This document shows, piece after piece, positions 9,158 to 18,207 of a DNA stretch of 64,000 nucleotides (positions within the stretch are counted from its first letter, which is position 1; every line of letters begins with the position of its first letter). This stretch comes from Nocardioides albertanoniae. GTDB taxonomy: Bacteria > Actinomycetota > Actinomycetes > Propionibacteriales > Nocardioidaceae. The translations under genes were made by a program, and so were the position numbers. Under the pieces are notes generated by a model that was not told the origin of the DNA, did not search any database, and saw nothing but the letters and a program-made list of their open reading frames with translations. The DNA lies in NCBI RefSeq assembly GCF_006716315.1, contig NZ_VFOV01000001.1, positions 416,501 through 480,500 of the forward strand, written 5' to 3'.

Positions 9158-10495
9158 CTAGGCCGAGGCCACGTCCGGGACGGGCCGCGCAGCCCGGCCG
9201 CTGCGCAGGAAGGCCAGGGCGACGGCGGAGACGGCGACGACGACGGCAGCACCGATGTAGAGATGCACCGGGGTCCAGGACGAGTCGAGCAGGCGCCCGG
9301 CGAGCATCGGCGACAAGATCGCTCCGATGCGGCCGATGCCGATCGCCCAGCCCATGCCGGTGGTGCGGATCTCGGTGCCGTAGACCGCCGGCGTGATCGT
9401 GTAGAGCCCGGCGATGCAGCCGTTGATCAGCGCGCCGACGACGACGCCGATGATCAGCGCGACCGTGAGCAGGGCGGTGCTGGTGATGAAGACGACCATG
9501 GTCAGCGACGAGAGCACCGTGAAGCCGATGAGCACCAGGCGATTGTCGAGCCGGGAGGCGACGACGCCGTAGAGAACAGAGCCTGCCGTGCCGCCCAGCG
9601 CCAGCATCATGCCGGCGGTGACCGCGTCGGCCTCCGACATCCCCGAGGTCACCAGCAGCTGCGGGGTCCAGCTGTTGACGAAGTAGAAACCGAACATCGT
9701 GGCCAGGAAGGCGACCCAGATCAGCAGGGTGGAGCGACGCAGCTCGGAGCCGAGCAGCACGCCGGGGTTGCCGCTCCGGCGCCGGGCTGTCGTGACCGGT
9801 GCGGTGCCGAGCGAGTCGGCGGTGACAGCAGGCTGGCCCAGCCGCCCGAGGATCCGGTTGATCCGCTCCACGGCCTGACGCGGTCGGCGCTGGACGAGGA
9901 AGTCGACCGACTCGGGCAGCAGCATCACGAGGAGAACCAGCGCGACCCCGGTCGCGACGCCACCGGCGACGAAGACGCTGCGCCAGCCGAGATCGGTCAG
10001 CATGCCGCGGGCCGCGATGCCGCCCAAGGTGGCACCGATGCCGTATCCGGCCGTGTAGATCCCGATCGCCAGACCCCGCCATCGGGAGGAGGAGTATTCG
10101 CTCGCGATCACGTTGGTGCTGGCCAGGATGCCGCCCACGCCGAGCCCGGTGACGACCCGAGCGAGGCCGAGCAGGATCGCGGACGGAGCGGCCGCCGAGA
10201 GCAGCATGCCGAGCGTCGCCAGACCGACGCTGACCAGGATCAGCGGCCGACGGCCGATGACGTCGGCGACCGGGGCCAGGGCCAGCGAGCCGACGGCCAT
10301 GCCGACGAGCCCGGCGCTCAGCAGCAGGCCGAGCTCCGAGCCGCTCAGCGCGAACTCCTCGGTCAGCGAGGAGGCCGTGAAGGCCATCGCCATCACGTCG
10401 AATCCGTCCAGACAGTTCAGCAGGACGCAGAGCGCGACGACCATCCACTGGTACGGGGTCATCGCGGCGGCGTCGATGCGCGCACGAAGGTTCAT
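9158..10495 (-). CDS. vanK: Aromatic acid:H+ symporter, VanK/PcaK type
   Basis: 445 aa, 12-helix major facilitator of the aromatic acid:H+ symporter family. Helix 1 carries LDGFDVMAMAF, matching the DGFD signature of PcaK/BenK/VanK, and the loop 2-3 motif reads VADVIGRRPL. It is the third gene of the vanA-vanB-vanK set, starting 25 bases after the vanB stop; the same order occurs in the Corynebacterium glutamicum vanABK operon. Expected role: uptake of vanillate and related phenolic acids. Symbol is based on family plus context. Confidence 0.8.
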   Translation of the reverse strand: MNLRARIDAAAMTPYQWMVVALCVLLNCLDGFDVMAMAFTASSLTEEFALSGSELGLLLSAGLVGMAVGSLALAPVADVIGRRPLILVSVGLATLGMLLSAAAPSAILLGLARVVTGLGVGGILASTNVIASEYSSSRWRGLAIGIYTAGYGIGATLGGIAARGMLTDLGWRSVFVAGGVATGVALVLLVMLLPESVDFLVQRRPRQAVERINRILGRLGQPAVTADSLGTAPVTTARRRSGNPGVLLGSELRRSTLLIWVAFLATMFGFYFVNSWTPQLLVTSGMSEADAVTAGMMLALGGTAGSVLYGVVASRLDNRLVLIGFTVLSSLTMVVFITSTALLTVALIIGVVVGALINGCIAGLYTITPAVYGTEIRTTGMGWAIGIGRIGAILSPMLAGRLLDSSWTPVHLYIGAAVVVAVSAVALAFLRSGRAARPVPDVASA

Positions 10496-10520
10496 CTCGG
10501 GTCTCTTTCGGTGTGGGGTT

Positions 10521-11534
10521 TCACGGAAGGTGGAGGGTCACGGCGGCGGGGTCGGCCGAGCCCGACCCCGACTCGCCGCGGGCTGCTCGCGCCACGCAGA
10601 GGCACAAGGAGGCGTACGTCTCCTTCTGCTGCCGGCTCAGGAACACGTCGCGGTGGTCGATGCGGCCGCTGACGTCGAGGACCTTGACCTGGCAGATCCC
10701 GCACTCGCCCTTGCGGCAGTCCCACATCACGTCGACGCCGGCGTCCTCGAGCGCGTCGAGCATCGAGCTGTCCTTGCCGACGCTGACCGAACGGTCGAGC
10801 TGGGGGAGGTGTACGACGAACTCCTCGGCCGCCCAGGCGCCGCTGCTGCCGAAGGTCTCGAACCGCAGGTTGGGTTCGGGCAGCTCGCGGGCCACCCAGG
10901 CGCGGCGGATCGCGTCCATCAGCCGGATCGGCCCGCACATGTACATCTCGGTCCGGGCCGCTGCCGGCGAGCCGGCGATCTCGCCGACGAGCGTCTCCAC
11001 GTCGAGGTGTACGTCCTCGTCGTCGACGAACACGCGGACGCGGTCGCCGTGCGTCTCGACGAGCTCGTCGAGGTAGGCCATGACGCGGCGGCTGCGCCCG
11101 GCCAGGACGAGGGTGTAGTCGGCGCCGCGGCGGCGCAGGGCGTCGGCCATCGCGACCAGCGCGGTGACGCCGATCCCGCCGGCGACCAGCACGTAGCGGT
11201 CCGCGCCGACGCCGAGCGGGAAGCTCTGGACGGGGCCGGTCATCTCGACCACGTCGCCGACCTCGAGCCCGTGCATGTGGCGCGACCCGCCGCGAGACGA
11301 CGCGGCGAGCTGCACGCCGAGGGTGATCCGGCGGCCGCCGTCCTCGGAGCGCAGGACCGAGTAGGACCGCTTCCGCACGTGGCCGTCGAGCTCGAGCCGG
11401 AGGTCGACATGGGTGCCGGGCGCGGCGTGGACGGGACGGTCGGGGGCGAGCACGACGCGGCGTACGCCTTTGGCGAGGTCGGAGGTCTCGACCACACGGC
11501 CCTGCTGCCACCAGGTCTGGGTGTTCACTGCCAT
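10521..11534 (-). CDS. vanB: Vanillate O-demethylase reductase component
   Basis: 337 aa. Domain order is FMN/FAD-binding ferredoxin-reductase barrel (RSYSVLRS, about residues 54-61), NAD-binding domain (VLVAGGIGVTAL), and C-terminal plant-type [2Fe-2S] ferredoxin with cluster cysteines in CRKGECGICQ and the later LCLC. This is the class IA oxygenase reductase layout. It transfers electrons from NAD(P)H to the Rieske oxygenase encoded 10 bases upstream. Start ATG 11532-11534. Confidence 0.9.
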   Translation of the reverse strand: MAVNTQTWWQQGRVVETSDLAKGVRRVVLAPDRPVHAAPGTHVDLRLELDGHVRKRSYSVLRSEDGGRRITLGVQLAASSRGGSRHMHGLEVGDVVEMTGPVQSFPLGVGADRYVLVAGGIGVTALVAMADALRRRGADYTLVLAGRSRRVMAYLDELVETHGDRVRVFVDDEDVHLDVETLVGEIAGSPAAARTEMYMCGPIRLMDAIRRAWVARELPEPNLRFETFGSSGAWAAEEFVVHLPQLDRSVSVGKDSSMLDALEDAGVDVMWDCRKGECGICQVKVLDVSGRIDHRDVFLSRQQKETYASLCLCVARAARGESGSGSADPAAVTLHLP

Positions 11535-11544
11535 GGCGGCGGCC

Positions 11545-12666
11545 TCACTTCGCCGCCGCGGCAGAGGGGAGGCCCTCCGCCTGCAGCATGCGGTCCAGGA
11601 TCCGGCGCACCCACATCCCGCCGGCGTCGATGTTGAGGCTGTAGAACTCGTGGTCCGGGTTGGCGTCGATCGCGCTCTGCTGGGCGGCGAGCATCTCCTC
11701 GTCCTCGCCGAAGACGCCGTGGACGCCCTGGCGCAGCTGGGTGGTGATGGTCTGGCTCTCCAGGCGGTAGTTGCGCATGAAGGCCCAGAAGTAGTGCGAC
11801 GTGCGCGCGGTCTCCGGGGTGATCGTGTTCATCACGAACCCGTTCACGCCCTGGCTGCGGTCACCCTCGGGGGCGCCGGTGCCGGCCTTGGCGACGCCGA
11901 CGTCGATGCAGATCGTCGAGGGCGCCTCGAAGTGGATGATCTGCCAGCGGTCGACCTTCCCGGAGAAGCCGGGGAACTTGTCGCGCATGTTCTTCAGCCA
12001 GAACGGGGGCGCGTCGATGTTGCGCATCCAGCGGGTGACGGTCACGCCACGATCCGTGTGGCTCACGTCGAACTCGGCCTCGGAGAGCTCGTCCTGCCCG
12101 ATGCTCGAGCTGTGCACGAACTCCTCGTGGGTGAGGTCCATCAGGTTGTCGAGCACGAGCTGGTAGTTGCAGGGCGCGTAGATCGTCTCGCCGTCGCCGG
12201 CCCAGTCGGGGGAGTCCATCTGGTGCATGTCGGGCACGCTGGCGGGGTCGGCGAGATCGGGGTCGCCCACCCAGACCCACACGTAGCGATGACGTTCGAC
12301 GACCGGGTAGGACGGGACGGTCGCGCTCGGGTTGATCGTCTCCTGGGCGGGCATGCTCGTGCAGCGGCCGGCCGAGTTGTAGCGCAGGCCGTGGTAGGGG
12401 CACTGGATCTCGTCGCCGAACAGCTTCCCCTTCGACAGCGGCGCCAGGCGGTGCCAGCACGCGTCGGCCATCGCCACCGCACGACCCTCGCTGTTGCGCC
12501 ACAGCGCCAGCGGGCGGTCGGCCACGGTGCGGGCGAGCGGCTGCTTCCCGGTGACCTCGTGGTCCCAGGCCGCGACGTACCAGGTGTTGCGGGGGAAGTT
12601 GAAGATCTTGCTGGCGGCGGTCGTCGGAGCAGCGGGATCGATGGGACGAGCGACGGCGGTGGTCAT
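11545..12666 (-). CDS. vanA: Vanillate O-demethylase oxygenase (Rieske) component
   Basis: 373 aa. The Rieske centre is CWHRLAPL and CPYHGL (C-x-H ... C-x2-H) in residues ~65-90; the mononuclear iron site is in NLMDLTHEEFVHSS, giving Asn/Asp and two His. Known reaction of the family: vanillate + O2 + NADH to protocatechuate and formaldehyde. It is the first gene of the operon, with GGGAG just before ATG 12664-12666. The substrate assignment rests on the operon, the PadR neighbour and the operator; a related methoxy-aromatic substrate is possible. Confidence 0.85.
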   Translation of the reverse strand: MTTAVARPIDPAAPTTAASKIFNFPRNTWYVAAWDHEVTGKQPLARTVADRPLALWRNSEGRAVAMADACWHRLAPLSKGKLFGDEIQCPYHGLRYNSAGRCTSMPAQETINPSATVPSYPVVERHRYVWVWVGDPDLADPASVPDMHQMDSPDWAGDGETIYAPCNYQLVLDNLMDLTHEEFVHSSSIGQDELSEAEFDVSHTDRGVTVTRWMRNIDAPPFWLKNMRDKFPGFSGKVDRWQIIHFEAPSTICIDVGVAKAGTGAPEGDRSQGVNGFVMNTITPETARTSHYFWAFMRNYRLESQTITTQLRQGVHGVFGEDEEMLAAQQSAIDANPDHEFYSLNIDAGGMWVRRILDRMLQAEGLPSAAAAK

Positions 12667-12707
12667 GGCGACTCCCTATGGGGATAGGTGTTGTGGTGCT
12701 GATCACA

Positions 12708-12731
12708 AACTAACTATCAATATAGGTAGTG
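12708..12731. promoter_or_regulatory. VanR-type operator between vanA and vanR
   Basis: Arms AACTAACTAT (12708-12717) and ATAGGTAGTG (12722-12731) are separated by 4 nt and form an inverted repeat over nine positions with one mismatch. Layout and base content closely match the 10-4-10 operator reported for PadR-type VanR of Corynebacterium glutamicum (recalled, not searched). It lies 42 bases before vanA and overlaps the AT-rich promoter segment. Confidence 0.8.
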
Positions 12732-12811
12732 GCAAGGGGTTGGCCGCCGGAAGTCCTCGCCGGAGCTGCCGGGTAGGCTCGCCGAGTCCGCCGTGCTGGA
12801 GAGGGGTCGCG

Positions 12812-13405
12812 ATGTCGTTGAGGTACGCGCTGCTGGCGCTGCTCACCTCACGCCCGATGACGGGCTACGACGTCTCCAAGCAGTTCAGCCAGTCGGTCGC
12901 CCATGTCTGGCACGCGCCCGACTCGCAGATCTATCCGGAGCTGAACCGGATGGAGCGCGACGGCCTGCTCGAGTCCACCGTGGTGCCGTGGGGCAAGAAG
13001 GGCACGAAGAAGGAGTACGCCGTCACCGAGGCCGGGGTGACGGCCTTCCGGGAGTGGATGGACGCGCCGGTCGAGATCCGCCGGCAGCGGGAGCCCGCCT
13101 ACCTCAAGGCGGCGTATCTGGAGTGGGCCGAGCCCGACGCCGCACGCGCCGAGCTCACCAAGTTCCGCGACTACTGGACCGAGCACATGGCCATGCTCGA
13201 AGTCACCCGGGCGACGCTCGTCGACCGCAGCCACCCCACCCTGGCCCGGCGCCTCGATCACTACGACGCCGGCCAGTGGGACCGGATCGTGCGCTACAAG
13301 ATCTTCGCCTACGACGGCCTCATCGATCAGGCACGCAGCGCGATCGCCTGGGCCGAGCGCGGGCTCCTGCTCGTCGACGAGCTGGAGGGCGCGGCGGACG
13401 GCTGA
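12812..13405 (+). CDS. vanR: PadR family regulator of the vanillate operon
   Basis: 197 aa. The N-terminal winged helix (SLRYALLALLTSRPMTGYDV through the KKEYAVTEAG wing) is followed by the C-terminal coiled dimerization helix of the Vir/PadR family. Start ATG 12812 has GAGAGGGG just upstream; a longer frame from 12494 runs antisense through vanA and is rejected. It is divergent from vanABK with the palindromic operator between them, so vanillate-responsive repression is the likely job. Confidence 0.85.
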   Translation: MSLRYALLALLTSRPMTGYDVSKQFSQSVAHVWHAPDSQIYPELNRMERDGLLESTVVPWGKKGTKKEYAVTEAGVTAFREWMDAPVEIRRQREPAYLKAAYLEWAEPDAARAELTKFRDYWTEHMAMLEVTRATLVDRSHPTLARRLDHYDAGQWDRIVRYKIFAYDGLIDQARSAIAWAERGLLLVDELEGAADG

Positions 13406-13415
13406 GCCGCCCTCC

Positions 13416-14126
13416 TCAGCGCTTGACGGCCGAGTGGACGCAGACCATTCCCTGCAGGAACCCGTGGTGGCGTACGTCGCTGAAACCGGCCCTCTCCAGG
13501 GCCGCGGCGAGCGGGGCGGGGCGGAGGAAGGCCAGCGTCGACTCCTGGAGGAAGCCGTAGTCGCCGGGGTCGCTCCCGATGAGGCGGCCCACGATCCGGG
13601 GCCAGCGGCCGCCGACGACGCGGGCGGCCGAGCCGAGCGGGCCCTCGCGGCCGGGTCCGGTCTCGAGCGCGACCAGGCGCCCGCCCGGCTTGAGCACGCG
13701 CCACTGCTCGCGGAGCGCGGCGTCGAGGTCGTCGACGAGGTAGCGGAGCAGGTAGCCGTGGGTGATCACGTCGAAGGAGGCATCGTCGAACGGCAGGGTG
13801 TGCGCATCCATCTCCATCCATTCGATGGTGTCGGCGCTGGGCTGCCGGCGGGCGACGGTGAGCATCTCCGGGGTCAGGTCGGCGGCGACGATCCGGGCCG
13901 TCGGCTGCCGCCGGCGAGCATCGAGGGCGAGCTGGCCGGTGCCGGTCGCGAGGTCGAGGAGCTCCTCGTCGGGGCCCAGGGCCGCGAGCCGCTGGATCAG
14001 ACGTCGCCAGCGGCGGTCCATGCCGCCTGTCATCAGGGTGTTGCCGAGCTCATAGCTCGGCGCGACCCGGGTGAACATCTCGCGAACCTGCTGGGGCGCG
14101 AGCTCGGGCATCTGTCCGTCCGGCAC
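13416..14126 (-). CDS. UbiE/MenG-like SAM methyltransferase
   Basis: 236 aa class I methyltransferase. The RVAPSYELGNTLMTGGMDRRWR-like segment at residues ~20-40 is the UbiE/MenG signature region, and LLDLATGTGQ is the SAM-binding motif I. Downstream, the usual FGLRN segment is replaced by GYLLRY, so it may be a paralogue rather than the menaquinone enzyme itself. GTG 14124-14126 is chosen because AGGAGG lies nine bases upstream. It converges on vanR with 10 bases between stops. Confidence 0.7.
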   Translation of the reverse strand: MPDGQMPELAPQQVREMFTRVAPSYELGNTLMTGGMDRRWRRLIQRLAALGPDEELLDLATGTGQLALDARRRQPTARIVAADLTPEMLTVARRQPSADTIEWMEMDAHTLPFDDASFDVITHGYLLRYLVDDLDAALREQWRVLKPGGRLVALETGPGREGPLGSAARVVGGRWPRIVGRLIGSDPGDYGFLQESTLAFLRPAPLAAALERAGFSDVRHHGFLQGMVCVHSAVKR

Positions 14127-14270
14127 GACCGGTCACCTCCTGGGAAGACTCCAGCCGACGTCTGGAGAGTGTTCCCCAGTTCTACCCTCTCCGCGGCGAT
14201 GAGCCGTGGTCGGCGACGATCTCAGCACCCTGACGACACGCGGTCAGGAGCGTCCCGCACTCATCGGTGC

Positions 14271-15293
14271 TCAGACCGCGCGAGGGTGCTGCGCCAGCGC
14301 CCGGTCGTAGGCTTCCCAGGCCCGCCACGACTCCAGGGCCCGCTCTCCTTGCGGTTTGAGACCGTCGACCTTGTGGTAGGAACCGCCGCTGGCGTACTGC
14401 GACTCCCGGCCGGTCACCAGCGAGAGCAGCATCGGGAGCACGCTCTCCTCGGTCACCGTGATGGTGCCGACGCGAAAGGTCTGCCGCACCCACTCGGCTC
14501 GCCGCTCGGAGCCCAGCACGAGCACCACCGGCAGCTCGAGGGCGCGGTCGATCGCGTCGAGGATCGGCCCCAGCCCCTCCGGCACCCACCGCTCGCCGTC
14601 GGGCGGTGCGAGCTCGCGGGTGCCGTCGTTCGAGTACGCAGGGAGCTGGCCGGTCAGCGGCCCGGCGATCTTCTGGGAGCCCGTGCCCGGCGAGGGCGGC
14701 GTCGGCTCCGGGGCGGGCGCCGGGGCGATGTCGGCGGTCGCCTGCGTGCCGGCCTTCCGGCGCGCCCGGATCGCGGGGATCTTCATGCTGAACGTGAAGC
14801 TGCCGGTGCGGGTGGTGGGGTCGATGTGGCGGCCGGGCGCCGGCTCCGGTGCCTGGCCCACGACGGGCGCCGGAGCGGGGTCGGGTGTCGGTGCGGACGC
14901 GGGTGTCGTCGCCGTCGTGATCAGGCCGGCGGCATGCTTCCCGTGCGCGCGCACCGAGCCGTCGGCGGCGAGCTCGAAGAGCGCCACCCCGATCCTGTCG
15001 GCCCAGGCGACGGCGTCGTCGGTGAAGCCGGCGCGGCTGTAGAGCGCGACGGTGCGAGCCGCGTAGGCGTGGCCGGCGCCGCGGACGGCACAGACGCTGC
15101 GGGCGTCGGTCGCCGATCGGGTCAGCACGACCTGGGCGACGACGACGTTGTCGGGTCGGCCACCGATGATGTCGACGTCGGCTGCCGCCGTGCTGCCCGA
15201 GGGCGAGGCGTCGGGCCAGCCGAGCGCGTGCAGATGCTCCGCGGCGTACCTCTCGGCTTCTTCGCCCGTCACGGGCTGCCTCGTCGATGCCAC
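14271..15293 (-). CDS. Unknown protein, restriction-endonuclease-like N-terminal domain
   Basis: 340 aa. I do not recognise a function. Residues ~8-110 resemble an Mrr-type endonuclease fold (ADVDIIGG, then VVVAQV), but the usual Q-x-K catalytic lysine reads QVV, so nuclease activity may be lost. A proline- and alanine-rich linker (~130-220) joins a C-terminal domain of no known family. Start GTG 15291-15293 is set by GAGGAGGG seven bases upstream. It stands alone between the methyltransferase and a small divergent gene. Confidence 0.6.
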   Translation of the reverse strand: MASTRQPVTGEEAERYAAEHLHALGWPDASPSGSTAAADVDIIGGRPDNVVVAQVVLTRSATDARSVCAVRGAGHAYAARTVALYSRAGFTDDAVAWADRIGVALFELAADGSVRAHGKHAAGLITTATTPASAPTPDPAPAPVVGQAPEPAPGRHIDPTTRTGSFTFSMKIPAIRARRKAGTQATADIAPAPAPEPTPPSPGTGSQKIAGPLTGQLPAYSNDGTRELAPPDGERWVPEGLGPILDAIDRALELPVVLVLGSERRAEWVRQTFRVGTITVTEESVLPMLLSLVTGRESQYASGGSYHKVDGLKPQGERALESWRAWEAYDRALAQHPRAV

Positions 15294-15464
15294 CGTCGTC
15301 CCTCCTCGATCCGCGCCTCGCGCGGTCACTCCCTCGGGCCTCCCTGCCCGATCGAGATTGGGAGGGATGATAGGCCCGAGGCCCGCCTCGCGTCCGCCGG
15401 GGTGGTGAATTGGGGGCTGATGTTCGCTCCTGGCGGATCCGCCCCGTTTGTCGGTGCTCGCCGC

Positions 15465-15470
15465 TAGCGT
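15465..15470 (+). promoter_or_regulatory. -10 box TAGCGT, leaderless start
   Basis: TAGCGT is followed by 7 nt and ATG 15478, placing the transcription start at or next to the start codon. No Shine-Dalgarno sequence is visible. Confidence 0.5.
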
Positions 15471-15477
15471 GATGTGT

Positions 15478-15855
15478 ATGAGGCGCCCGCACGAGAACGT
15501 CGCTACGGTCCTGGTGGATCCGCGCGTTCTGGGCGACATCGAGATCCAGCTGATGGCGCTCGACATGCCGCTGTGGCGGGTGTGCGCGGCGCCGATCGCG
15601 AAGGACGGGCAGCGGCTCGCGTTCCAGATCCGCCACAAGCTGCTGATGTCCAAGCGCGGCGAGTGGGACTGTGCGAAGCACTGGGTGCCGGTCTGGGTCG
15701 GGTTCGGCTCGACCTGGGCGTTCCCGGGCGAGCCGGTGCCATGGCCTGCCCACAAGGCGCTGTGGACGGTGCTGGAGGGCCACGCCGACCGGGTCCGCTA
15801 CAACAAGCGGCTCGGCGGGATTCCGAGGATCCCCAGGCTGCGGGAAGCCTGCTAG
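15478..15855 (+). CDS. Small hypothetical protein
   Basis: 125 aa, no family recognised. It is Trp-rich and basic in the C-terminal half (RYNKRLGGIPRIPRLREAC) with no membrane segment or signal. ATG 15478 fits a leaderless start; ATG 15472 is an alternative. It converges on the next gene and both stop codons use the same CTAG tetranucleotide (15852-15855). Confidence 0.55.
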   Translation: MRRPHENVATVLVDPRVLGDIEIQLMALDMPLWRVCAAPIAKDGQRLAFQIRHKLLMSKRGEWDCAKHWVPVWVGFGSTWAFPGEPVPWPAHKALWTVLEGHADRVRYNKRLGGIPRIPRLREAC

Positions 15856-16316
15856 GCCCGCTTCCGGAAGTGTGCGTCGGCCGTCGGCGCGTACATCGCC
15901 GCGGTCGCGACGATCACCAGCAGGATGTGCGCGACGCGCACCACGACGAACGCGCCGCCGAGCAGCCCGCCCCCGCCGAGCGCGGCGGCCACGGAGGCAC
16001 CACCTGCGACGTCGGCGACCGTCGGCACGACCAGCGAAGCCAGCCCGACCACGCTCAGGAGCAGGGTCAGCGCGATGCGTGCGGCCCGGGACCCGCGCAG
16101 CAGGCCGACGATCAGCAGTGCTGCCACGACGTAGACGACCAGATGTACGCCGAGACCGAGCCAGTCGCCGGGCCCGATGACGCCGTCGGCGAGCATGCGG
16201 GTCACGGCGATCGCCGACTCGAGCACGCCGGCCGCGACGGCACCCGACCAGGCGATGCCGGCGAGCCTGACGGACCCGGGAAGGACGGTGCTGGGAAGAG
16301 CGGTCTGCGTTGTCAT
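15852..16316 (-). CDS. Small integral membrane protein
   Basis: 154 aa with four predicted hydrophobic segments and a basic C-terminus (HFRKRA). No family recognised. Start ATG 16314-16316 is preferred to the longer frame at 16361 because the extra residues are charged and lack a ribosome site. It shares the CTAG stop overlap with the convergent gene at 15478. Confidence 0.6.
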   Translation of the reverse strand: MTTQTALPSTVLPGSVRLAGIAWSGAVAAGVLESAIAVTRMLADGVIGPGDWLGLGVHLVVYVVAALLIVGLLRGSRAARIALTLLLSVVGLASLVVPTVADVAGGASVAAALGGGGLLGGAFVVVRVAHILLVIVATAAMYAPTADAHFRKRA

Positions 16317-16377
16317 GCGGGTGAGATTAAGGACGAGGCTCCGGCGCTCGCGTCGCTCCACGGAGCGATCCGCACCC

Positions 16378-17634
16378 CTACGCGCGTAGGGGGACGGCCT
16401 CGTCGTCGGGCGTCCGCTCGATCTGTTTCCAGGTGGGGTCGACCGCCGGGAACATCGTCACCACGAAGTAGGCGGCACCGCAGGCCACGAGGGCGACGGT
16501 CAGGCCGAAGCCGGAGACCAGGCTGCCGCCGAGCAGCCCGCCGAGCGGCATCAGGCCCCAGGCGAAGGCCGAGACCAGCGACATGACCCGGCCCAGCACG
16601 TGGGCGGGGATGCGCTCGAACTGGATCGCTCCGAGGATCGGGTTGATGAACCCGCTGCTGGTGCCGCCGATCGCGAAGACCACGAAGACGACCCACAGCG
16701 GCGCCCCGAAGGCGATCACCAGGAATCTCGGCAGGCCGGCGACGAGGAAGCAGACCAGGTAGGTCGGGTAGCGCCGCATCCGGTCGCCGAGCGCGGCGGC
16801 CACGGCCGAGCCTGCCGCGGAGAAGCCCGAGAAGGTGGCGAACAGGAGGCCGATCGTCTCGGGGCCGGCATGCGCCTGGCCCCACACGGGCATCAGCACG
16901 CTGCTCCAGGCGAGGTCGATCAGGTTGGTCAACGCCACCATGAACGCGATCCCCATCAGCACCCGGTCGCGGCGGAGGAAGCGCCAGCCCTCGGCGAGCT
17001 GCGCGCGGTAGGAGGCGGGGTCGCGCTGCTCCGGCGGGGCGGTGGCTGACCGTTCGGCGTGCCGGCGGGACAGCCCGGCGGTGGTCGCGGCGAGCAGCAG
17101 ACCGCCGACGGCGAACGAGGCGGCGTCGACGACGATCGCGTTGGTGGCGCCCACCAGGCCGATCAGGAGACCGGCCGCGGCCGCGCCGAGCATCGAGGCG
17201 GTGCGCTCGACGAACGAGTGGAGGCCCGTGGCCCGTTCCGTCGGCACCCCGGCCGCCTCGACCAGCTGCGGGATCATCGCCGCCTTCGCGGAGTCGCCGG
17301 GGCCGCGCAGGGTGCCGGCGAGGGCGACGAGGGCGAGCAGCGTGGGGAAGTGCAGGAGCCCGGCGACGTACAGAAGCGGGATGAGGCCGACCACGAGGGA
17401 CGAGCCGAGGTCGCAGGCGATCGCGACGCGGCGCGGGCCGATCCGGTCGATGACCGGGCCGCCGAAGATCTTGCTGAGCACCAGCGGCGTCAGCTCGAAG
17501 AGCGCGATCAGGCCGGTCTTGGCCGGGCTGCCGGTCGTCTCGAGCGCGAACCACGGGATGGCCAGCATCGAGACCCGGGTGCCGACCAGGCTGATCGTCT
17601 CGGCCGCCAGCCAGCCGTAGAGGGGGAGCTTCAC
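16378..17634 (-). CDS. MFS exporter (MFS_3/DHA3-like)
   Basis: 418 aa with about 12 hydrophobic segments. The N-terminus (ISLVGTRVSMLAIPWFAL) and RIGPRRVA loop are typical of the macrolide-efflux-like DHA3 group. It starts three bases after the stop of an ArsR-type regulator, so the two form an operon. Expected role: proton-driven efflux of a small compound; substrate unknown. Confidence 0.85.
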   Translation of the reverse strand: MKLPLYGWLAAETISLVGTRVSMLAIPWFALETTGSPAKTGLIALFELTPLVLSKIFGGPVIDRIGPRRVAIACDLGSSLVVGLIPLLYVAGLLHFPTLLALVALAGTLRGPGDSAKAAMIPQLVEAAGVPTERATGLHSFVERTASMLGAAAAGLLIGLVGATNAIVVDAASFAVGGLLLAATTAGLSRRHAERSATAPPEQRDPASYRAQLAEGWRFLRRDRVLMGIAFMVALTNLIDLAWSSVLMPVWGQAHAGPETIGLLFATFSGFSAAGSAVAAALGDRMRRYPTYLVCFLVAGLPRFLVIAFGAPLWVVFVVFAIGGTSSGFINPILGAIQFERIPAHVLGRVMSLVSAFAWGLMPLGGLLGGSLVSGFGLTVALVACGAAYFVVTMFPAVDPTWKQIERTPDDEAVPLRA

Positions 17635-17637
17635 CGG

Positions 17638-18201
17638 CTATCTCTCCTGGTCGGGGCCGGGTTGTGGGAGCACGTGGAACTGGAACATCACGGCCTCGCC
17701 GACGGCGTCGTGCTCGAGGCCGTCGATGAGCTCGTTGACCTGCGCCTCGAGCTCAGTGGCCTGGGCGGGCGTCACGCGGACGACGCGATCGTTGAGGCCG
17801 AAGGCCTCACGCCACTCCTGAGGGAGGCTGCTCCGCCGCTCGATCCCCTCCTGGAGACGCTGGGCGTAGATGGTCACGACCGTCTGCAGGTAGGCGTCGA
17901 GGGTCTCGTGACCCTCGGGGGTGTCCGGCACGCTGCTCTCGCCGGTGACGGTCGCCTGGTGGACGGCCTTCCACCACCTCTCCCGGCCGTTGCCTCGGCT
18001 CTCGTCGTCCTCGATGAACCCGTGTTGTGCCAGCTGTCGGAGGTGGTAGGACGTCGCGCCGCTGTTGATGCCGAGCCTGGTTGCCAGGGTCGTCGCCGTC
18101 GCGGGTCCGTCGACCCGGAGAAGCCCGAGCATGCGTACGCGCACAGGGTGGGTGAGGGCCTTGAGCTGGTCGACTCCGGGGACGATCTCGCGTGCTGCCA
18201 T
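17638..18201 (-). CDS. ArsR-type winged-helix regulator
   Basis: 187 aa. The winged helix spans residues ~10-90 (LKALTHPVRVRMLGLL, then SGATSYHLRQLAQHGFI); the C-terminal ~90 residues are a helical extension common in regulators of MFS genes. There are no metal-binding cysteines, so it is not an arsenic sensor. ATG 18199-18201 has a TACGAT box exactly 6 nt upstream, so the gene looks leaderless. It sits directly upstream of the MFS gene and divergent from an FAD protein gene. Confidence 0.85.
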   Translation of the reverse strand: MAAREIVPGVDQLKALTHPVRVRMLGLLRVDGPATATTLATRLGINSGATSYHLRQLAQHGFIEDDESRGNGRERWWKAVHQATVTGESSVPDTPEGHETLDAYLQTVVTIYAQRLQEGIERRSSLPQEWREAFGLNDRVVRVTPAQATELEAQVNELIDGLEHDAVGEAVMFQFHVLPQPGPDQER

Positions 18202-18207
18202 GCTGGC

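Noticed and set aside
13416..14126. Calling this gene menG/ubiE outright
   Set aside because: The general signature fits but the conserved FGLRN region is replaced and the gene is not in a menaquinone cluster, so a paralogue is as likely.
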